A stretch of 47,972 bases of DNA, taken from Micavibrio sp. Its GTDB lineage: Bacteria > Pseudomonadota > Alphaproteobacteria > Micavibrionales > Micavibrionaceae. Within the stretch, counting starts at the first letter, position 1, and every line of letters starts with the position of its first letter. The translations under genes were made by a program, and so were the position numbers. The notes under the pieces were generated by a model. The model was not told the origin of the DNA and did no database searches. It was given only the letters and a program-made list of their open reading frames with translations. This document shows, in pieces, positions 43,685-47,972 of this stretch. The stretch spans positions 10,126 to 58,097 of the forward strand of contig NZNU01000060.1 in assembly GCA_002695035.1 (NCBI GenBank), read 5' to 3'.

Positions 43685-44362
43685 GTGAATAATACAAAGA
43701 CACCGGATTATTATAAAAAAGGCGAAACATGGGATCAGGAAGTGATTGCCAATGCCTTACTATCGCGCAATCGCGCTTGGATCATGGCTTTTTTCTGCAT
43801 GGGTATCGCCGCGCTCTCTCTTTTGACGCTGATTTTGATCTTACCGCTTAAAACCTTTGAGCCTTATGTTGTCACAGTAGATCAAACAACGGGTTATCTC
43901 GAAGTCACCAAAGGACTTTATGACGGAAGTCTCACACAAGATGAAGCTGTCACTCAGGCCAATCTTGTGAAATACGTATCTTTGCGAGAGCAGTATAATC
44001 CGGCCATTTTAAAAGAAAATTATGAAGCTGTAGAGCTTATGTCTGATGGCGAAGCCTTGAAGGAATTTCAGGAGCTTTGGTCTGGCACGAACCCCGATAA
44101 CCCATCACGAAAACTAGGCGCAAAAGCCTCGATCGACATCAAAATCAAGTCTGTGTCCTTCATCAATGACAAAACGGCGTCAGTGCGTTTTATGCGCGAG
44201 GTAAGAGAAAATGACCGCATAAAAACAGGGCATTTCAACGCTGTTATCCAGTTTCAATATTCGCAAAAACCCATGCAGATGAAAGACAGATTTTCTAATC
44301 CGCTTGGCTTTCAAGTCACGCATTACCGTATTAACCCAGAAGTATTGGAGAGAGTTCGATGA
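43685..44362 (+). CDS. virB8: VirB8 inner-membrane scaffold protein
   Basis: A 225-aa protein starting at GTG (43685) with an AGAAA leader. It has a short cytoplasmic part, one membrane helix (about 33-57, MAFFCMGIAALSLLTLILIL) and a periplasmic VirB8 domain with PYVVTVDQTTGYLEVTKGL and VRFMREVRENDRIKTGHF. It nucleates the inner-membrane complex. Overlaps virB9 by 4 nt. Confidence 0.9.
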   Translation: MNNTKTPDYYKKGETWDQEVIANALLSRNRAWIMAFFCMGIAALSLLTLILILPLKTFEPYVVTVDQTTGYLEVTKGLYDGSLTQDEAVTQANLVKYVSLREQYNPAILKENYEAVELMSDGEALKEFQELWSGTNPDNPSRKLGAKASIDIKIKSVSFINDKTASVRFMREVRENDRIKTGHFNAVIQFQYSQKPMQMKDRFSNPLGFQVTHYRINPEVLERVR

Positions 44363-45306
44363 CATTTAAAAAATTATTATTAGGAACAGCCCTGATTTCC
44401 TGCCTATCCATATCCCCTGCCCTCGCAGGCAAAGACCCAAGACCAACGAGCGCCGACGCCCGTGTGAAAGTCGTCACCTATCATGAAAATGATGTCTACC
44501 AGATCAGAGGACACTATGGCTATTCCACGGTGATAGAATTTTCGGAAAAAGAGCGCATTCAAACCATTTCTTTAGGCGATACCGAAGCTTGGCAAGTCAT
44601 GAAGCCCGGACAGCCAAATATCATGTTCATCAAGCCTTTGGAAGAAGATGCCGAAACCAATATGACTGTCATTACAGATAAAAGGATTTATACCTTCGAG
44701 GTGAGCGCCGGAGATGCTTACTCCTCTCGTTCTTCGGACCTAACCTTCCGCCTTAAATTTCACTATGCCGATGAAGCCGCCAAAGAGCTTGCCTTTATTG
44801 GCAGTGTTTCCCAAGCCCATTTTAATCCGCTCGATAATGTCAGCGCCTCGGATTTAAATTTTGATTACAGCTATGCCGGTTCAAAACGCCTTCGCCCCAT
44901 CCGCGCATTCGATGATGGCGTTTTCACATACTTCCAGTTTGAAGATTTTGATGTGATGCCTGCTGTCTTTAGCGTTGATGAAAACGGTAATGAGCGCCTC
45001 GTCAATTTCAATCTCCAAGGTCAATATCTGGTTGTCTCCGGCGTCGGCTCTCAATTCACATTAAGAGACGGTGATACGGCTACTTGTATCTGGAATGACG
45101 CCTACCCAGAAGTTGAACCGGCATCTTATGAACCAGAACCCATCGCAGAGCTGGAAGAGGTCAAAGAGATAGAGGTCGCTTCTGTGCCCGTTCCACCTAT
45201 CAAGCCCGATATTGCCGCCCTTCACGCTGAAGAAGAAAAGCCAAGCCTTTTGGCGCAGCTCTTTTCAAATTTTGATAGCCCAAAAACAGCGAGCCTGAAT
45301 GAGTAA
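44359..45306 (+). CDS. virB9: VirB9 outer-membrane-complex protein
   Basis: A 315-aa protein with a signal peptide (cut near ALAGK). The N-terminal VirB9 domain includes VVTYHENDVYQIRGHYGYST, IQTISLGDTEAWQVM and MTVITDKRIYTFEV, and the C-terminal beta domain includes LRPIRAFDDGVFTYFQFEDF. The tail after about 250 is Pro/Glu-rich. Forms the outer-membrane core ring with VirB10. Confidence 0.9.
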   Translation: MTFKKLLLGTALISCLSISPALAGKDPRPTSADARVKVVTYHENDVYQIRGHYGYSTVIEFSEKERIQTISLGDTEAWQVMKPGQPNIMFIKPLEEDAETNMTVITDKRIYTFEVSAGDAYSSRSSDLTFRLKFHYADEAAKELAFIGSVSQAHFNPLDNVSASDLNFDYSYAGSKRLRPIRAFDDGVFTYFQFEDFDVMPAVFSVDENGNERLVNFNLQGQYLVVSGVGSQFTLRDGDTATCIWNDAYPEVEPASYEPEPIAELEEVKEIEVASVPVPPIKPDIAALHAEEEKPSLLAQLFSNFDSPKTASLNE

Positions 45307-45318
45307 GGATATTATGAT

Positions 45319-46485
45319 ATGAATGATCAAACCCCGCCTGATAGCTTCAATGAAGAGCCTAAGCCAAGACCTTTGGATGGTGATCGTGAATTTCCGACCA
45401 TAGCTCAAGGCTCAAGCGCCTCTAAATTTGGAATTTTTGCATTTCTGGCTGTTGGCGTTATCGCAATTATCTTTGTTGCCCTGGATGGAATGGAACAATC
45501 CGCCCCACGTGAGCTGACAACACCCGAAGAAATTGAGTTTAGAACGCCTACACCCTCCGGCCCTTATATTGAAATTGAAGAACAAGCAGAAGTGCCGCTC
45601 GAACAGCTCATTCCCCCGATTGACGAGCGTGAGCTTTATGATCCGCTAGAGGCACAGCGCGAACTTCAAATGCAGCAGGAAGCTCTGCGATTGGCGCGAG
45701 AACAAAAGAAACGCATGGAAGAGCGCAGACAATCCCCTCAAATAATCTTTGATAACAGCGGTTCAGCGCCAACCAATCTTGCAGGTAGCTCGTCTTCACA
45801 AGGCGGGCAAGGATCACTTCTTGGCAGCGGTGAACAAGACCCCAATATCGCCTTTGCCAATCAATATGCGAATAGCGATGTAGAAATAGCAACGGCCTCT
45901 CAACTACAAAATCTTGATACGCTTGTTACACAAGGAACATTGATTGACGGTATTTTAGAAACGGCCATTCAGAGCGATCTCCCGGGATTGGTGCGCGCGA
46001 TCGTCAGCGAAGATGTTTATTCCTTTAATGGCTCTCATCTTATTATTCCCAAAGGATCAAAACTCATCGGGCGTTATCGCTCAGGGCTTGTTCGCGGACA
46101 ATCACGCGTTTTTGTGATCTGGAACCGCCTTATCAGAAATGACGGTGTGAGCATCAATATCGGCTCATACGGCAGCGATGATTTGGGGCGCAGCGGTTTG
46201 GATGGCGCGGTTGATACGCATTTCTTTGAACGCTTTGGCTCTTCCGTACTTCTCTCACTCATTGATGGGGCACTCCAGATTGGCGTGAATGCCATAGATG
46301 ATGACGATCAGGCCACTGTTGCCCTTGATACAGGCACAGATTTTTCTAGATCAGCCGAAATCGCCCTTGATAACTCTATTGGCATACCGCCAACGGTGCA
46401 TGTTCACCAAGGCGCACGCATCAAAGTCTTTGTTGGCAAGGATCTGGACTTCTCGCAAGTCACCGGAAATATCCCGAAACATTGA
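45319..46485 (+). CDS. virB10: VirB10 core-complex protein
   Basis: A 388-aa protein with a cytoplasmic N-terminus, one membrane helix (about 36-54), a Pro/Glu-rich spacer, and the VirB10 C-terminal domain: VTQGTLIDGILETAIQSDLP, PKGSKLIGRYRSGLVRGQSR, VFVIWNRLIRNDGVSINIGS and a TonB-like closing HVHQGARIKVFVGKDLDF. It spans both membranes and senses ATP use by the motor proteins. Confidence 0.92.
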   Translation: MNDQTPPDSFNEEPKPRPLDGDREFPTIAQGSSASKFGIFAFLAVGVIAIIFVALDGMEQSAPRELTTPEEIEFRTPTPSGPYIEIEEQAEVPLEQLIPPIDERELYDPLEAQRELQMQQEALRLAREQKKRMEERRQSPQIIFDNSGSAPTNLAGSSSSQGGQGSLLGSGEQDPNIAFANQYANSDVEIATASQLQNLDTLVTQGTLIDGILETAIQSDLPGLVRAIVSEDVYSFNGSHLIIPKGSKLIGRYRSGLVRGQSRVFVIWNRLIRNDGVSINIGSYGSDDLGRSGLDGAVDTHFFERFGSSVLLSLIDGALQIGVNAIDDDDQATVALDTGTDFSRSAEIALDNSIGIPPTVHVHQGARIKVFVGKDLDFSQVTGNIPKH

Positions 46486-46495
46486 AAGGTGCGAG

Positions 46496-47548
46496 ATGAG
46501 TTCACACAAAAAACCCGTAAAAGCCGCTAATCAATCTTTTGAAAAAAGAGAGAGCGCAAAAACTGAGCAATCAGGCGTTTATCTCAAACAATATATGGGA
46601 CTGTTCGAGAAATACCTGAATGATCCCGATATTTCTGAGATTTGCGTGAATAAACCAGGGGAGCTATGGATTGAAAAGGCCGGTGAGCCTGAAATGTTGT
46701 TCATCGAAAACAAAGAAATCACCGATGATATTTTATGGCGTTTGGGCCGTTTGGTCGCCAATTACACTGATCAATCTATTGCGGCCAATAAACCTTTATT
46801 ATCGGCATCGCTTCCAAGTGGCGAGCGTATTCAGTTTGCAACGCCGCCTGTTTCTCGTTTTGGCGTCGCACTCTCCATCAGAAAGCAAGTCATGCGGGAT
46901 TTAAGCCTTGATGATTATCGGGAAATGGGCGCTTTTGAGAGCTTAAAAGAAAGCAGCGTATCCAAAACCGACATTAATCAAACCCTTCAATACCATCTTG
47001 ATGCTGGCGAATATCAGGACTTTATTTCTGCCGCCATTCGCGCAAAGAAAAATATCATTGTCTCCGGCGGAACATCGACCGGAAAAACCACACTTTTGAA
47101 TGCAATTTTAAAAGAGATTGAGCCGCATGAGCGTTTAGTCACTATCGAAGATACGCCCGAAGTCATGCCGCCGCAGAAAAATCATGTATCCCTTCTTGCA
47201 TCCAAAGGCGATCAAGGGCAGAGCAAAGTCACCATTCAGGATTTATTGGAAGCCAGTCTTCGCTTTCGCCCAGACCGCATTCTTCTCGGGGAGTTGCGCG
47301 GCAAGGAAGCTTATAGCTTTCTTCGGGCTGTCAATACTGGCCATCCGGGATCAATTACCACAATTCACGCCGATACGCCTCAAGGAGCATTAGAGCAAAT
47401 CTGTTTAATGGTCATGCAAGCCAATCTCGGCCTCACACATAACCAGATCATGGCTTACATCAGCTCGATCATCGATGTTGTCATTCAGCTCAAGCGCATT
47501 GGGGGCAAGCGCATCATCTCTGAAATCTGGTATCCGAGGGGTTCATGA
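46496..47548 (+). CDS. virB11: VirB11 traffic ATPase
   Basis: The ATG at 46496 follows virB10 with AAAGGTG before it; the longer frame into virB10 is not supported. The 350-aa ATPase has Walker A in VSGGTSTGKTTLLNA, the Asp box ERLVTIEDTPEV, Walker B in RPDRILLGELRG and the His box NTGHPGSITTIHADTP. It forms a hexamer that works with VirB4 and VirD4. The stop overlaps virD4 by 4 nt. Confidence 0.93.
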   Translation: MSSHKKPVKAANQSFEKRESAKTEQSGVYLKQYMGLFEKYLNDPDISEICVNKPGELWIEKAGEPEMLFIENKEITDDILWRLGRLVANYTDQSIAANKPLLSASLPSGERIQFATPPVSRFGVALSIRKQVMRDLSLDDYREMGAFESLKESSVSKTDINQTLQYHLDAGEYQDFISAAIRAKKNIIVSGGTSTGKTTLLNAILKEIEPHERLVTIEDTPEVMPPQKNHVSLLASKGDQGQSKVTIQDLLEASLRFRPDRILLGELRGKEAYSFLRAVNTGHPGSITTIHADTPQGALEQICLMVMQANLGLTHNQIMAYISSIIDVVIQLKRIGGKRIISEIWYPRGS

Positions 47549-47972
47549 GCGATACAAACATGAAATATCTCTATGGTTTTGGCGGAATCTTTGGCCTTAT
47601 TCTCTATTCCTATGCCGCATCACTCATGTTTTTCCTCCTCTCAAAACAACCTTTGGAACTGGCAAGCCCGCTCTCCATCTGGCTCACCTTTGGAGATGAG
47701 ATTGACGAGCAAACAGGGTCACGCCTATTTGTAGCCTTTGGCGCCCCTGCTCTTGCGCTCATATTTATTGCAGGTCAAATTTATGACACGGCCTTCAAGG
47801 GTAAAGGTATCTTCGGAAAATCGCATTGGGCTACTTTAAGAGAAATCACGAAGGCTAGGCTTTTTGCCAAAACAGGAGTGATCTTAGGCAAGTTTAAAAA
47901 CCAGTACCTTATCAGCGATCATCCTACGCATTCTATTGTAGTGGCACCGACCAGATCGGGTAAAGGTGTCGG
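47545..47972 (+). CDS. virD4: VirD4/TraG coupling protein, N-terminal part
   Basis: The ATG at 47545 overlaps the virB11 stop (ATGA) and the frame is open to the window edge. The 142 visible residues show two membrane helices (about 7-33 and 60-80), GIFGKSHWATLREITKARLF and the start of Walker A, VAPTRSGKGV. The type IV coupling protein brings the relaxosome to the secretion channel. The rest lies outside the window. Confidence 0.9.
   Translation, partial: MSDTNMKYLYGFGGIFGLILYSYAASLMFFLLSKQPLELASPLSIWLTFGDEIDEQTGSRLFVAFGAPALALIFIAGQIYDTAFKGKGIFGKSHWATLREITKARLFAKTGVILGKFKNQYLISDHPTHSIVVAPTRSGKGV

Overview
The window reads as part of a conjugative plasmid, or a plasmid-like integrative element, from an alphaproteobacterium. 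The main evidence is a RepC-type replication initiator with a small counter-transcribed RNA, as in repABC-family plasmids, together with a VirB/VirD4 type IV secretion operon, an ArdC antirestriction gene and a ParB-like protein. The backbone looks moderately AT-rich. No tRNA, rRNA or CRISPR array was seen.

Layout. 1-3.9 kb: an antirestriction/establishment block on the minus strand (parB-like, methylase-like, ardC). Two copies of a structured non-coding element lie in front of parB and ardC. The copies share a 50-nt core that is identical at 47 positions, but their enclosing stems differ completely in sequence while staying perfectly paired. 3.9-7.6 kb: an AbiEi-like regulator next to a winged-helix/Fic fusion, then an AAA/DUF4143 ATPase. 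7.7-10.8 kb: replication module with a secreted nuclease overlapping repC, a ctRNA gene, a DnaA-box cluster and a KfrA-like coiled-coil DNA-binding protein amid TGAGACA repeats. 10.8-13.5 kb: decayed small genes, a 188-bp miniature element with 26-bp perfect inverted ends, and hipBA. 13.7-19.9 kb: a captured segment that includes a resolvase fragment, a frameshifted K+ channel, a G+C-rich ABC1 kinase, mlaA with an alpha/beta-hydrolase lipoprotein, and half of an OprM-type gene fused to an IS3 remnant. 20-24.4 kb: two related IS110-family elements in tandem, each with a conserved 3' non-coding region, then an IS3-family element that abuts a truncated TonB receptor gene.

25.3-37.1 kb is a heavy-metal resistance island. 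One part is MerR regulator - lspA - CDF-like protein - P1B-4 ATPase - CDF exporter, with a divergent Met/Cys/His-rich periplasmic protein. The other part is czcCBA with a czcI-like gene upstream and a small periplasmic protein plus a PilZ protein downstream. Together these would export divalent cations (probably Co/Zn/Cd) from cytoplasm to periplasm and then out through the RND complex.

37.2-48 kb is the transfer operon: an xre - TrbM-like pair facing away from virB2-B3-B4-B5-lipoprotein-lipoprotein-B6-B8-B9-B10-B11-virD4, with many start/stop overlaps. virD4 runs off the end of the window. No relaxase, oriT or ParA is visible here.

The strongest candidate for something undescribed is the covarying element before ardC and parB. 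It could be a structured mRNA leader, or a hairpin promoter that works on single-stranded DNA entering a recipient cell, as known for leading-region genes of other conjugative plasmids. The conserved IS110 3' regions (bridge-RNA candidates), the AbiEi-like/Fic pair and the ctRNA-repC replicon are the next most interesting.
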